Shown: piece after piece, positions 34,536 through 43,617 of the stretch | Position numbering within the stretch: the stretch's first letter is position 1 | Layout of the letters: each line of letters opens with the position of its first letter | NCBI GenBank assembly: GCA_050633525.1 | Contig: JBOEGR010000045.1 | Coordinates: 4,806 to 68,805, forward strand | DNA length: 64,000 bases | Source of the DNA: CANLBN01 sp050633525 | GTDB lineage: Bacteria; Pseudomonadota; Gammaproteobacteria; Pseudomonadales; Cellvibrionaceae | Reading direction: 5' to 3' | The notes under the pieces: generated by a model | Databases searched by the model: none | What the model was told of the DNA's origin: nothing | The model's input: only the letters and a program-made list of their open reading frames with translations | Position numbers and translations under genes: made by a program

Positions 34536-36188
34536 ATGCAGGCCTCTGATTTATTTGTAAAATGCCTTGAAGAAGAAGGCATCGAATACATATTCGGTGT
34601 TCCCGGCGAAGAAAATGCCGACTTTATGATGTCTCTAGAAAAATCGGATAAGATCAGATTTATTCTTACCCGCCATGAGCAAGGCGCCGCATTTATGGCT
34701 GAAATTTATGGTCGACTGACCGGGAACCCAGCAGGCTGTTTAGGTACGCTAGGCCCAGGATCAACAAACCTGATTACCGGCGTTGCTGATTCCAATATGG
34801 ATCGTGCTCCGATGCTAGTGCTCACGGGCCAAGGCGCTTCCACTCGCCTACATAAAGAATCCCACCAAGTCATGGATGTTGTCGAAATGTTCAGTGCGGT
34901 AACCAAGTGGGCAACCACCGTATGGCACCCTGACAACATTCCTGAAATTGTTCGTAAAGCAGTACGTGTTGCTCGTACTGAGAAGCCAGGGGCAACGCAT
35001 ATTGAGTTACCCGAAGATATTGCTAAGCTGCCTTCGAAAAAGGCACCGCTCAAAGTACATAAATTCTTGCGCTCGGTACCCGACCCAGAAATTATTGATA
35101 TCGCCTACGAGCGTATCAAAAAAGCCAAACGTCCTATTATTCTTGCCGGTAATGGTTGTATCCGTCGCCGCGCGAGTGAGCAATTACGACTATTGTGCGA
35201 AAAAACGGGTATCGGTGTCATGAGCACCTTTATGGCAAAAGGTTGTGTCGATATGGATGCTGACTACTGCATGTATACCGTCGGTCTTGGCGCCAAAGAT
35301 ATTCCTTCATGCGCTATTGATAACTCAGACCTGATTATTGCTATTGGCTTTGATATGGTCGAGTATCATCCAAAACTGTGGAATGATGGCAATCAAACCG
35401 AAGTCATGCACATCGATTTCTTACCTGCCGAGATTGATGAAGATTATCACCCAAGAACTGAAATTGTTGGTGATATCGCCCACGCTCTTGAAATGCTAAA
35501 TGAAAAGATCGACAGTCACGGTGGCTTCGATCATGATTTCAGCGTTCAACGTAGCACACGCGAAATGATGACAAAAGAACTCGCTATTCATAAAGATGAT
35601 AGCGGCAATGGCCCAATACGCCCTCAAAAAGCCCTGTGGGACGCGCGTCAAGTGTTAGGACCTCACGATATTTTACTATCGGATGTAGGTGCTCACAAAA
35701 TGTGGATTGCTCGTCATTATCATTGTCATGAACCTAACACATGCCTGATTCCTAATGGTTTCTGCTCAATGGGTTTTGCTCTACCTGGCGCGGTTGCAGC
35801 TAGCTTGGTTTACCCCGATCGTCGTATCTTAGCGATTTGTGGTGATGGTGGTTTTATGATGAACGGCCAAGAAATGGAAACAGCTTATCGCCTGAAAAGT
35901 AACATTACCGTCATGGTTTGGGAAGATGGCGGCTATGGCTTGATTAGCTGGAAACAAGAAAATGAATTCGATCGCAGTACTGACCTTGCCTTCACCAACC
36001 CTGATTGGCTACAGCTGGCTAAAGCGTTTAACTGGAATGGCCATCTTGTCACTGAAGCAGAAAAGCTAGAAGAAACACTAGAAAAGACCTTCAATGAAGA
36101 AGGCCCAAGCTTGTTAGTCATACCCATTGATTACAATGAAAATAAATTACTAACAAAACGCTTTAAAGAACTGACCTGTACTATCTAA
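34536..36188 (+). CDS. Acetolactate synthase-like ThDP enzyme (stand-alone large subunit)
   Basis: A 550-residue thiamine-diphosphate enzyme. The catalytic Glu lies in LTRHEQGAAFMAEIYGRLTG (about 50), then GPGSTNLITGVADSNMDRAP and the ThDP/Mg site ICGDGGFMMNGQEMETA (about 433). The pattern fits acetolactate synthase of the catabolic or IlvB-like type (two pyruvate to acetolactate). No small regulatory subunit gene adjoins it, unlike ilvBN/ilvIH, so a catabolic AlsS-like or other ThDP role is possible. AAAGGAAA precedes the ATG and a good terminator follows. Confidence 0.82.
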   Translation: MQASDLFVKCLEEEGIEYIFGVPGEENADFMMSLEKSDKIRFILTRHEQGAAFMAEIYGRLTGNPAGCLGTLGPGSTNLITGVADSNMDRAPMLVLTGQGASTRLHKESHQVMDVVEMFSAVTKWATTVWHPDNIPEIVRKAVRVARTEKPGATHIELPEDIAKLPSKKAPLKVHKFLRSVPDPEIIDIAYERIKKAKRPIILAGNGCIRRRASEQLRLLCEKTGIGVMSTFMAKGCVDMDADYCMYTVGLGAKDIPSCAIDNSDLIIAIGFDMVEYHPKLWNDGNQTEVMHIDFLPAEIDEDYHPRTEIVGDIAHALEMLNEKIDSHGGFDHDFSVQRSTREMMTKELAIHKDDSGNGPIRPQKALWDARQVLGPHDILLSDVGAHKMWIARHYHCHEPNTCLIPNGFCSMGFALPGAVAASLVYPDRRILAICGDGGFMMNGQEMETAYRLKSNITVMVWEDGGYGLISWKQENEFDRSTDLAFTNPDWLQLAKAFNWNGHLVTEAEKLEETLEKTFNEEGPSLLVIPIDYNENKLLTKRFKELTCTI

Positions 36189-36234
36189 GCGCTTTAGACC
36201 TAAGCTTTTAATTAAGCTTAGCTAAAAGTAATCT

Positions 36235-36265
36235 AAAAGGCACCTTATTAGGTGCCTTTTTTATG
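36235..36265 (+). terminator. Rho-independent terminator
   Basis: AAAAGGCACCT, a four-base loop (TATT), then AGGTGCCTTTTTTA. It ends the acetolactate-synthase-like gene. Confidence 0.9.
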
Positions 36266-36369
36266 TTCACTACATAGGCATTGTGTATACACTTTTAGGA
36301 GACACAATCCATATGACATTTTTCATTAAACCTTTTATCATGACAGCTATATAAGGAACTTCTGAATAA

Positions 36370-37458
36370 GTGGCTATCAACACCAATATGAAAACGACAA
36401 CATTATTCATCCTAACATTACTTTACTCTTTTACTGCTTCGGCGCAAATAGAAGCACCAACAGAGCCGATGATTGTAGGCACTATAGAGCGCCCCCCCTT
36501 CTCAACTCAGCTAGCAGACGACAGCTGGAGTGGATTTTCAATTGAAATTTTGGAGGCTATTAGTCAACGTACTGGGATTGATTACCGGCTGCAAAAAGAA
36601 ACCGTTTTTGCCGATATGTTAAAACATGTCAAAGAAGGTAGCACTCAAATGGCTGCCGCGAATATCTCTGTTACCTCATCCCGAGAAGCCGTTATGGATT
36701 TCTCACAACCTATTTATGTCACTGGCCTACAAATACTCACACGTGCAGATTATCAAAAAATTAATTATTGGAAAATTATTTGGGAATCCGGCATTCTACT
36801 ATTTTTAGGCGGTGCATTATTAGTACTGTTAATCGTTGCACATCTTATGTGGTTTTTCGAACGCGGCGAAGATGCAAAACACGACTACTTTAGAGATGAA
36901 TACTTTGGTGGAATTTGGGATGCCTTTTGGTGGGCATTTGTTATTTGTACCATGGGTGGTTTTGAAAAAGAGCGCCCAGAACATGTGATTGGTCGTGTTA
37001 TCGCCGTATTCTGGATACTAGCTAGCTTATTCTTTATCTCTACCTTGACGGCAAAAATAACCTCAGCATTGACGGTAGCCGAATTAAGTACTGGTATTAG
37101 TAGTTATGAAGATTTACGCGGTAAAAAGATAGGAGCAGCAAAGGGCACTACCATTAGTGAATTTCTCGACAAGCAAAATATTAATTACATTGAGTTTGAT
37201 GATTTTTTAGAATCGTTAAATGCATTAGAAAGTGCTAAAGTTGATGCTATTATCGGTGATGCTGCAGTGAGTCGTTATTACGCCCGCAATGAGGGAGAAG
37301 GAAAAGTCAGTATTGCAGGTGATATTTTTGCAAAAAGTAATATCGCTTTTCTTTTCTCTGAAAACTCGCCTTATTTTGAAAAAATAAATACCACTCTCAT
37401 CAACATGCAAGAAGACGGCAGCTTTGACAAGCTTAGGCAAAAATACTTTGGGCAATAG
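36370..37458 (+). CDS. Glutamate-receptor-type ion channel with periplasmic solute-binding domain
   Basis: A 362-residue protein built like prokaryotic GluR0. It has a signal peptide (to about ASAQ), a split solute-binding domain (about 35-130 and 240-362, with GFSIEILEAISQRTG and GKKIGAAKGTTISEFL) and a channel core between. The core has one helix (about 138-162), a re-entrant loop WDAFWWAFVICTMGGFEKE and another helix (about 210-232). K-channel filters read T-V-G-Y-G; here the position reads T-M-G-G-F, so selectivity is unclear. GTG 36370 is used; ATG 36388 is possible. The ligand is unknown. It stands just before tupBCA, but as a separate unit. Confidence 0.8.
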   Translation: MAINTNMKTTTLFILTLLYSFTASAQIEAPTEPMIVGTIERPPFSTQLADDSWSGFSIEILEAISQRTGIDYRLQKETVFADMLKHVKEGSTQMAAANISVTSSREAVMDFSQPIYVTGLQILTRADYQKINYWKIIWESGILLFLGGALLVLLIVAHLMWFFERGEDAKHDYFRDEYFGGIWDAFWWAFVICTMGGFEKERPEHVIGRVIAVFWILASLFFISTLTAKITSALTVAELSTGISSYEDLRGKKIGAAKGTTISEFLDKQNINYIEFDDFLESLNALESAKVDAIIGDAAVSRYYARNEGEGKVSIAGDIFAKSNIAFLFSENSPYFEKINTTLINMQEDGSFDKLRQKYFGQ

Positions 37459-37522
37459 AGCTTGAGCAACCAAAATGACAATCGACAATATATGGCTAAT
37501 AATGTAATGCAAAAAAATAGAG

Positions 37523-38236
37523 ATGATAATGTCTCCTTTTTTTGAAGCCATTCGCCAAACGGTCGAACTTATCATGCATGCTGACTCTCAGCTATTGAGC
37601 ATTATTGTATTATCGTTTCGCGTCAGCTTATCGGCACTGTTGATCGGTCTATTGATTGGCTTGCCCATTGCCATGGCTTTAGCTGTCTATTCTTTTCCCG
37701 GTAAAAAAGTAGTACACCTCATCGTCGATACGATGATGGCACTCCCCCCCGTTGTTGTTGGTTTAATCGTTTATCTCTTGCTATCCCAAAGTAGTCCATT
37801 AGGTATACTGGGTTTGCTTTACACGCCAACCGCCATGATTATTGCACAAGCCTTACTGATTACACCGATTATTATTGCTTTGTCTCTCCCACATATTAGA
37901 CAAAAATGGGTTTACCTAAAAGACCAGCTCCACATGTTAGGCTACCGCCCCATACATTGCTTCGGGATATTATTACGCGAGGCAAAATTTGGGTTGATTA
38001 CGGTCATACTCGCCGCGTTTGGGCGCGCCATTTCAGAAATAGGGGCAGTAATGATTGTGGGTGGCAATATTGAAAATCATACAAGGGTCATGACGACCAG
38101 TATTGCCTCGGAAACTCAACAGGGCAATTTAATACTAGCGCTGGCCTTAGGCATAATATTAATTTTTATCGCGCTACTATTAAATAGCTTAGTTCACCTC
38201 TTTAAGCACCGCTTTACTCGGCAACAAGCGCTATGA
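37523..38236 (+). CDS. tupB: Tungstate ABC transporter permease TupB
   Basis: A 237-residue permease with about six hydrophobic segments. ALPPVVVGLIVYLLLSQSSPLG and the EAA-type loop (EAKFGLITVILAAFGRAISEIGAVMIVGGNIENHTRVMTTSIA) are typical of TupB/WtpB/ModB permeases. It overlaps tupC by 4 bp. Together with TupC and TupA it forms a tungstate importer. Confidence 0.88.
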   Translation: MIMSPFFEAIRQTVELIMHADSQLLSIIVLSFRVSLSALLIGLLIGLPIAMALAVYSFPGKKVVHLIVDTMMALPPVVVGLIVYLLLSQSSPLGILGLLYTPTAMIIAQALLITPIIIALSLPHIRQKWVYLKDQLHMLGYRPIHCFGILLREAKFGLITVILAAFGRAISEIGAVMIVGGNIENHTRVMTTSIASETQQGNLILALALGIILIFIALLLNSLVHLFKHRFTRQQAL

Positions 38237-38922
38237 GCACAACACACTTTCTGCCGCTAAAATTGAATCAAGTCAATTTAGCGCTCAATAAAACGCCGGT
38301 ATTAAACGATATTACTCTCTCGTTCAACAGCAAAGGGATTAGTATTATTATGGGCAGTAATGGCTCAGGTAAGACTCTGCTTTTAAAGTGTTGTGCGAGC
38401 CTGTTACCGCCCAGTAGCGGTTCTATCGAATGGCAACAATGCCCCACCCCACCCAAAGTCACCTGGGTACCACAACAGCCTGTTTTACTTGATCGTAGCG
38501 TACTCGATAACATTCATTTGAGCTTGGCACACCACAAGCTTCAAAATATTGAACAACGCTGCGAAGCAGCACTAGAGTGGGCCAACATAAAATATTTATC
38601 TGACAAAAACGCGATTGAATTATCGACAGGAGAACAGCAACTGGTCGCACTCGCAAGAGCTTGGTCGCTGTCTCCTAGTATATTACTCTTAGATGAACCC
38701 ATTGCTAATTTAGATCCAGCTAGGCGAAATCACATTAACGAACTGATTAAAGCAATGAGTCAATCATGTAAAATTATAATGACAAGCCATAGCGTCAAAC
38801 AAGTACAAGAGCTGGCTGCTCACGTCATCTTATTAGAAAAAGGAAGTGTTGTAGCCGACTTACCTAAAGAAACTTTTTTCAGCTCAGACGAATACAAACG
38901 GTTTATTAACGATCACTATTAA
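38233..38922 (+). CDS. tupC: Tungstate ABC transporter ATPase TupC
   Basis: A 229-residue ATPase. Walker A is GSNGSGKTLLLK, the ABC signature reads ELSTGEQQLVALARAW, and Walker B is ILLLDEPIANLDP, followed by the switch His in TSHSVKQ. The signature deviates slightly from LSGGQ (LSTGE), as is common in this group. Start overlaps the tupB stop (ATGA). Confidence 0.9.
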   Translation: MSTTHFLPLKLNQVNLALNKTPVLNDITLSFNSKGISIIMGSNGSGKTLLLKCCASLLPPSSGSIEWQQCPTPPKVTWVPQQPVLLDRSVLDNIHLSLAHHKLQNIEQRCEAALEWANIKYLSDKNAIELSTGEQQLVALARAWSLSPSILLLDEPIANLDPARRNHINELIKAMSQSCKIIMTSHSVKQVQELAAHVILLEKGSVVADLPKETFFSSDEYKRFINDHY

Positions 38923-38960
38923 TTAATTCAATTATTACTTAAAGCCAAGAGTCATTAAGC

Positions 38961-39764
38961 ATGTTATTTCTAAAGTATAAAACAATAAAACATATTCTGT
39001 CGTTAGCCGGCTTACTCATTTCTATTGCAATCGCTGGCTGCACCAAACAAGAGAGTATTACTGTCGGTATAACCAGCACTCTGGACGACTCTGGCGTTAT
39101 TAGCTCACTGATCGAAGCATTTAAAAAAGAATATAATATTGATGTAAAAGCAGTGGTTGCAGGCAGCGGACAAATTCATCGTCTAATCGAAAGCAAAGAT
39201 ATCGATACAGCGATTACCCATGACCCCATTGGCGAGCAACAATTACTAGAAAAACAGCTTATTACTCAACGCTTACCTCTAGTTAACAATAGCTTTTTGA
39301 TCGTTGGCCCCAAAGACGACCCTGCTCATATTGCTCAATCAATCACGCCCGACGAAGCCTTTGAGAAAGTGGCGTACGCGAAACAATTATTTGTATCGAG
39401 ACATGATAATAGCGGCACTCACCAAATGGAAAAAAAGTGGCGCGATAAACTTAGACAACAAGATAGTAACGAACTTATTATCAAAACAGGAACAGGCATG
39501 GGAGCGACACTCGCGGTTGCAGCAGAAAAAAAAGCCTACACCTTAGTTGATCGAGGAACGTGGCTTAACTTTAATAACAAACAAACATTGAAAGTGTTAT
39601 TTGATGATCCCGAACTTTTACCTAATCAATACAGCCTACTCTCTTTACCTGTAAGCGAAGCCAAAAAAGAGCATGTAAAACAATGGGAAACATGGCTATC
39701 AAAAGGAAAAGGTTTAACTTTATTAAAGAATTACCGCATTAATGGTAACCTTATTTTCGATTAA
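38961..39764 (+). CDS. tupA: Tungstate-binding lipoprotein TupA
   Basis: A 267-residue extracytoplasmic binding protein. The signal ends in the lipobox IAGC (Cys about 27). The oxyanion-binding motif TSTLDDSGVI, with KAVVAGSGQIHRL and VSRHDNSGTH, matches TupA proteins that bind WO4 through Ser/Thr. Third gene of tupBCA. Tungsten or molybdenum uptake fits the nearby moaB and moeA genes. Confidence 0.9.
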   Translation: MLFLKYKTIKHILSLAGLLISIAIAGCTKQESITVGITSTLDDSGVISSLIEAFKKEYNIDVKAVVAGSGQIHRLIESKDIDTAITHDPIGEQQLLEKQLITQRLPLVNNSFLIVGPKDDPAHIAQSITPDEAFEKVAYAKQLFVSRHDNSGTHQMEKKWRDKLRQQDSNELIIKTGTGMGATLAVAAEKKAYTLVDRGTWLNFNNKQTLKVLFDDPELLPNQYSLLSLPVSEAKKEHVKQWETWLSKGKGLTLLKNYRINGNLIFD

Positions 39765-39877
39765 CAATAGATGAATGTAAGAGGTCACCCAAGAAAAAGA
39801 GAACAGGATCACATATAACGATAAGAAAGTCAGTTATAGTCAGAGCTTACCGAATAGTACAAGGATAAGGAATCAGT

Positions 39878-40801
39878 ATGAATATCCCTAGGTTAAGCGG
39901 GTCTGTTGGGGCTGGCAACGCTCAAAACAATGCCAACGATGTAAAACTCATTAGAGCACTTCTGAACGTATATCTACGTACTCAAAAGCAGGCAGTTCTT
40001 CCCATTACAACTACAAACGATGCCGTTCTAGAACAAGCAATCCACGATTTTCAGGTGAAAACATTAAAGTCGACAAACCCAGACTCAAGAGTGGATGTGA
40101 GGGGCAATACATTTTCAACGCTCAGGAACACACTCAAAAACACCTTTCGACCCACCTCCTTTAAAGCACCTACGTTCGGTATTGTGACATGGGAATCAGA
40201 GGGAACTGAAGGCGGTTTTTATCACAGCCGTAAACTGCATGTTCCCAGCCGATTTTCAGGTCTTACCATTGGCAGGGGCTATGATTGCTCTCAAAAAACA
40301 CAGCATCAGATATCGGGCGATTTAATTGTTGCAGGGGTAACACATAGCAAAGTGTTAATTCTTAAGAAAGCTGCTGGCTTAAAAGGTAAAAGAGCCGAAC
40401 AATTTATTATTGATAACGATCTTCTCGATTATCAAATCACACATGCGATGCAGCATGCTTTATTTAAGATTAGTTATGAATATGAAGCACAGGTAGTAAG
40501 ACAGATATCTAAAAGTATGTTTAATATAAGCAACTACGGAAAAGTAGATTGGAGTAAAACCAATAAGTTTCTTAAAGACATCATTATAGATCTTAAATAT
40601 AGAGGCGATTATACAACCAAATCAAGAAAATTCATTCAAAAACCTCTAGCAAATAATGATGTAGCTAGCTTTAAAAAGATAATCAGAGATAAAGCAAAAT
40701 GGCCTAATGTACCTCAAGATCGATTTACGCGCCGTAGCAACTTCATATCAAAAGCGGTAATCTCTAACCCTAACAAAAAAAACACTACAAAAACGCCTTA
40801 A
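39878..40801 (+). CDS. Peptidoglycan-binding protein with pesticin/T4-lysozyme-like muramidase domain (probable antibacterial effector)
   Basis: A 307-residue protein with no signal peptide. Residues about 15-80 resemble a peptidoglycan-binding domain (NNANDVKLIRALLNVYL ... AIHDFQVKTL). From about 100 it has IVTWESEGTEGG, then GLTIGRGYDCS, the spacing of Glu and Thr found in pesticin-type and T4 lysozyme-type muramidases. The lack of a signal peptide while attacking periplasmic murein suggests delivery by a contact system such as type VI secretion, though no such genes are in the window. Two exported homologous proteins follow within 30 bp and are the likely immunity proteins. Confidence 0.72.
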   Translation: MNIPRLSGSVGAGNAQNNANDVKLIRALLNVYLRTQKQAVLPITTTNDAVLEQAIHDFQVKTLKSTNPDSRVDVRGNTFSTLRNTLKNTFRPTSFKAPTFGIVTWESEGTEGGFYHSRKLHVPSRFSGLTIGRGYDCSQKTQHQISGDLIVAGVTHSKVLILKKAAGLKGKRAEQFIIDNDLLDYQITHAMQHALFKISYEYEAQVVRQISKSMFNISNYGKVDWSKTNKFLKDIIIDLKYRGDYTTKSRKFIQKPLANNDVASFKKIIRDKAKWPNVPQDRFTRRSNFISKAVISNPNKKNTTKTP

Positions 40802-40804
40802 ATC

Positions 40805-41248
40805 ATGAATAAATTATTTATACTGTTATCCATCCTAACAACCATATCTTGTGCGCAAAAAAACGTTAAGGAAAATGAACCATATATACCATTAAATGTT
40901 TATAAGGTAGATGTGCATAGAGTCAAGGAAGAAATCATTAAAGTCATTATTTCTTATGTCGACGGAATACCTGAAGTTATATTAGAGAGGGTATCAACAC
41001 CCGACCTAAAACTATTGGAGACATATAAAATTAATGAAATAAAGTTAAATACCGGAGAAAAACTTGATTTAGAAAACATGTCTTCTTTAGATGTCAATAA
41101 AATCAGAATATCAGAAAATATTGTCAACATTCCTTTTGAATATTTTCCTTTAACTGGGCCAGGCATACTTGCTGACTGCAAAATAACAATAAAAGAAGAT
41201 TACTTTTCTGAAACTAACTGCACACCTAAACCTATTAATTTTAATTAA
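40805..41248 (+). CDS. Probable periplasmic immunity lipoprotein 1
   Basis: A 147-residue protein with a signal ending in a lipobox-like TISC (Cys about 16). The body has VDVHRVKEEIIKVIISYVDGIPEVILERVSTPDLKLLE, and a late Cys pair (ADCKIT, TNC). It is clearly homologous to the following gene. The start lies 3 bases after the muramidase stop, so the two are co-translated. Placement in the periplasm, where a muramidase acts, fits immunity. Its AT-richness stands out from the flanking tup and moa genes. Confidence 0.68.
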   Translation: MNKLFILLSILTTISCAQKNVKENEPYIPLNVYKVDVHRVKEEIIKVIISYVDGIPEVILERVSTPDLKLLETYKINEIKLNTGEKLDLENMSSLDVNKIRISENIVNIPFEYFPLTGPGILADCKITIKEDYFSETNCTPKPINFN

Positions 41249-41273
41249 CATTAATACTGTTCCATCATCCCTA

Positions 41274-41723
41274 ATGAAAAGATACCTAATAATCATATTT
41301 TATTTAGCGCTATCGGATTTAACTCAAGCGAATAACAATAGCATTCAACCTACTATACCTTTGTTTGTTGCTGATCTAAACACTTACAGAGTAAGAGATG
41401 AGATTATTAGAGTTGTCACAGCATACGAAACTCACTCCCCCATGGTTTACATAGAGCGAATAAAAACGCCTCACTTTAAACTGCTTGAGCAATTAACAGT
41501 AAACTCTCTAACGCTTAGCACTGGAAATAGAAACGGAAAAATATTAACCTTTGAAGATATTTCAGGTGTATTTATCGAAAGAATGGATATGAAAAATACG
41601 ACTCTTTCTATTTTATTTGATTATATCCCCGCAAGAGGATCTGGTTTTTTAGTTGATTGTACTATTTTCATTGGGGAGGAAGAATTTGAACCCATGCAGT
41701 GCACTCGCAAAGAAAGGCCTTAA
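41274..41723 (+). CDS. Probable periplasmic immunity protein 2 (paralogue of 1)
   Basis: A 149-residue exported protein (signal to about TQAN). It shares with the previous protein the pattern Y-R-V-R-D-E-I-I-R-V-V-T-A-Y, then ERIKTPHFKLLE, a central Ile/Leu strand and two late Cys (VDCTIF, QCTRK). The lipobox is absent, so it would be free in the periplasm whereas its partner is anchored. Such tandem immunity variants often protect against related toxins. Confidence 0.65.
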   Translation: MKRYLIIIFYLALSDLTQANNNSIQPTIPLFVADLNTYRVRDEIIRVVTAYETHSPMVYIERIKTPHFKLLEQLTVNSLTLSTGNRNGKILTFEDISGVFIERMDMKNTTLSILFDYIPARGSGFLVDCTIFIGEEEFEPMQCTRKERP

Positions 41724-41844
41724 CATATACTTTTTTAACATAGGAAGGTGGCATTGACACTACAATCGCCTCCACTCTTAATATTGGTAACAATAGATTA
41801 TAATAGGCCCTTCGCTTCAACATTAAGACTGAAGAGCTCATATT

Positions 41845-42360
41845 ATGTCCACCTCTAGTAATAACATCCCTCTTAATATAGCCATACTGACTATTTCTGA
41901 TACTCGTACTAATGATAATGATACCTCTGGGGACTTATTGTCTAACTCCGCAACAGAGGCTGAGCACACTGTCGTCGATCGTTCTATAGTCAAGGACGAT
42001 ATTTATATTATCCGCGCTCAAGTCTCACAATGGATTGCCGATCCTGCAGTTCAAGTCATCATTAGCACCGGTGGCACGGGCTTTTCAGGCCGGGACAGTA
42101 CGCCCGAAGCGCTTACACCACTCTTTGATAAGACCATTGACGGTTTTGGTGAATTGTTCAGACAAGTCTCCTATGATGAAATTGGTAGTTCCACTATTCA
42201 ATCTCGCTGTATCGGCGGTCTTGCAAATAACACTCTTATATTTTGCTTACCCGGCTCTAATAATGCCTGCAAAACCGGTTGGGATAAAATTTTAAAAGAG
42301 CAGCTGGATAGCCAACACAAGCCTTGTAATTATGTTGGTTTATTACACAAATCAAGATAA
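41845..42360 (+). CDS. moaB: Molybdenum cofactor protein MoaB
   Basis: A 171-residue MoaB/MogA-like enzyme expected to adenylylate molybdopterin. It has LTISDTRTNDNDTSGDLL and the binding motif ISTGGTGFSGRDSTPEAL, then FCLPGSNNACKTGWDKIL. The soluble length fits. GAAGAG lies about 8 bases before the ATG. It precedes moeA by 42 bp. Confidence 0.92.
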   Translation: MSTSSNNIPLNIAILTISDTRTNDNDTSGDLLSNSATEAEHTVVDRSIVKDDIYIIRAQVSQWIADPAVQVIISTGGTGFSGRDSTPEALTPLFDKTIDGFGELFRQVSYDEIGSSTIQSRCIGGLANNTLIFCLPGSNNACKTGWDKILKEQLDSQHKPCNYVGLLHKSR

Positions 42361-42401
42361 AGCAGTCACTAACCTAAACTTAGAAGCGATAAACGATTAC
42401 T

Positions 42402-43613
42402 ATGCTACAAGTCGACGATGCCTTACATCAGATACTGGAACAAGCTAAAAAGAAAGTAGTTACTGAGGTTAATACCGTAGCCATAGCGGATGCCATTGGC
42501 TGCACCTTAGCAGAAAATCAATACTCAACAGTGAACGTTCCACCGGCTGATAATAGCGCAATGGATGGCTACGCCATTAACACTGACGACTTATCTGAAG
42601 TAGATAAAAACATCTTTGATATTAGCCAAATCATTACCGCCGGTGATATTGCATTACCTTTAACAAAGAAAACCGCAGCACGTATTTTTACCGGTGCAGA
42701 AATACCCAAAGGCGCCAACGCAGTCGTCATGCAGGAACAATGTGAAGCTATTGAAAACCAAGGCGTCATTATTCCGAGCACAATAGTAGCTGGCAATAAT
42801 ATTCGACGTTTGGGGCAAGACATACAAAATGGTGATTGCATATTAAGCAAGGGGCGTGTGTTACAAGCACAAGACTGTGGATTATTAGCCTCTGTCGGCT
42901 TAACCCGCCTACCCGTTTATCGACGCTTACGTGTTGCTATTTTATCAACAGGCAATGAACTACTCGAACCGGGCCAACCCTTAAGCCAAGGTAAAATTTA
43001 CAACTCTAACCGCTACTTATTGATCGGCTTATTGAAACAGCTAGGTTTGGATATTATTGACTGTGGCGTAGTACGTGATTCTCTCGAAGAAACAAAACAA
43101 TGTTTAGAACGGGCAACTGCAGCTGACTGTATTATATCGACGGGTGGCGTTTCGGTTGGAGAAGAAGATTATATTAAACAGGCAGTCAGTGATTTAGGCG
43201 AATTAAACCTATGGCGCATTGCCTTAAAACCCGGCAAACCACTCGCCTTTGGTCATATTCAAGGGACACCTTTCTTTGGTTTACCGGGCAACCCTGTTTC
43301 CACCTTTTTGACTTTTTTATTGTTTGTAAAACCCTTTCTTAGCATTCAACAAGGCGAGGCCTACCAAACTCCACTGACCTTAAGATATAAAGCCAACTTC
43401 TCTCTTAAAGCGAACCCCAAGCGGCAAGAATATATTCGTGTTAGCATAAACCAAGCAAATGGTACTATTGAAAAGTTTTCAAATCAAAGCTCGGGGGTAC
43501 TCTCTTCCATCGTACAATCAGATGCCTTCGCTATTATCCCTACCAATACTATCGTGAGCAAAGGGGATATACTTGATGTTATCCCCTTCACTCATTTTTT
43601 AAAAAGAGGTTAA
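42402..43613 (+). CDS. moeA: Molybdopterin molybdenumtransferase MoeA
   Basis: A 403-residue enzyme that inserts molybdate into adenylylated molybdopterin. NVPPADNSAMDGYAI (N-terminal), GAEIPKGANAVVMQE, STGNELLEPGQPL and STGGVSVGEEDYIKQ with ALKPGKPLAFG and GLPGNPVSTFLTF all appear in order. Length is normal for the family. Together with MoaB and the tungstate transporter it marks a W/Mo-cofactor locus. Confidence 0.95.
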   Translation: MLQVDDALHQILEQAKKKVVTEVNTVAIADAIGCTLAENQYSTVNVPPADNSAMDGYAINTDDLSEVDKNIFDISQIITAGDIALPLTKKTAARIFTGAEIPKGANAVVMQEQCEAIENQGVIIPSTIVAGNNIRRLGQDIQNGDCILSKGRVLQAQDCGLLASVGLTRLPVYRRLRVAILSTGNELLEPGQPLSQGKIYNSNRYLLIGLLKQLGLDIIDCGVVRDSLEETKQCLERATAADCIISTGGVSVGEEDYIKQAVSDLGELNLWRIALKPGKPLAFGHIQGTPFFGLPGNPVSTFLTFLLFVKPFLSIQQGEAYQTPLTLRYKANFSLKANPKRQEYIRVSINQANGTIEKFSNQSSGVLSSIVQSDAFAIIPTNTIVSKGDILDVIPFTHFLKRG

Positions 43614-43617
43614 AATT

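Noticed and set aside
36370..39764. Ion channel as part of the tungstate transporter
   Set aside because: TupA is encoded separately at 38961 with its own lipobox and oxyanion motif, so the channel's solute-binding part is not needed for it; the two are only neighbours.
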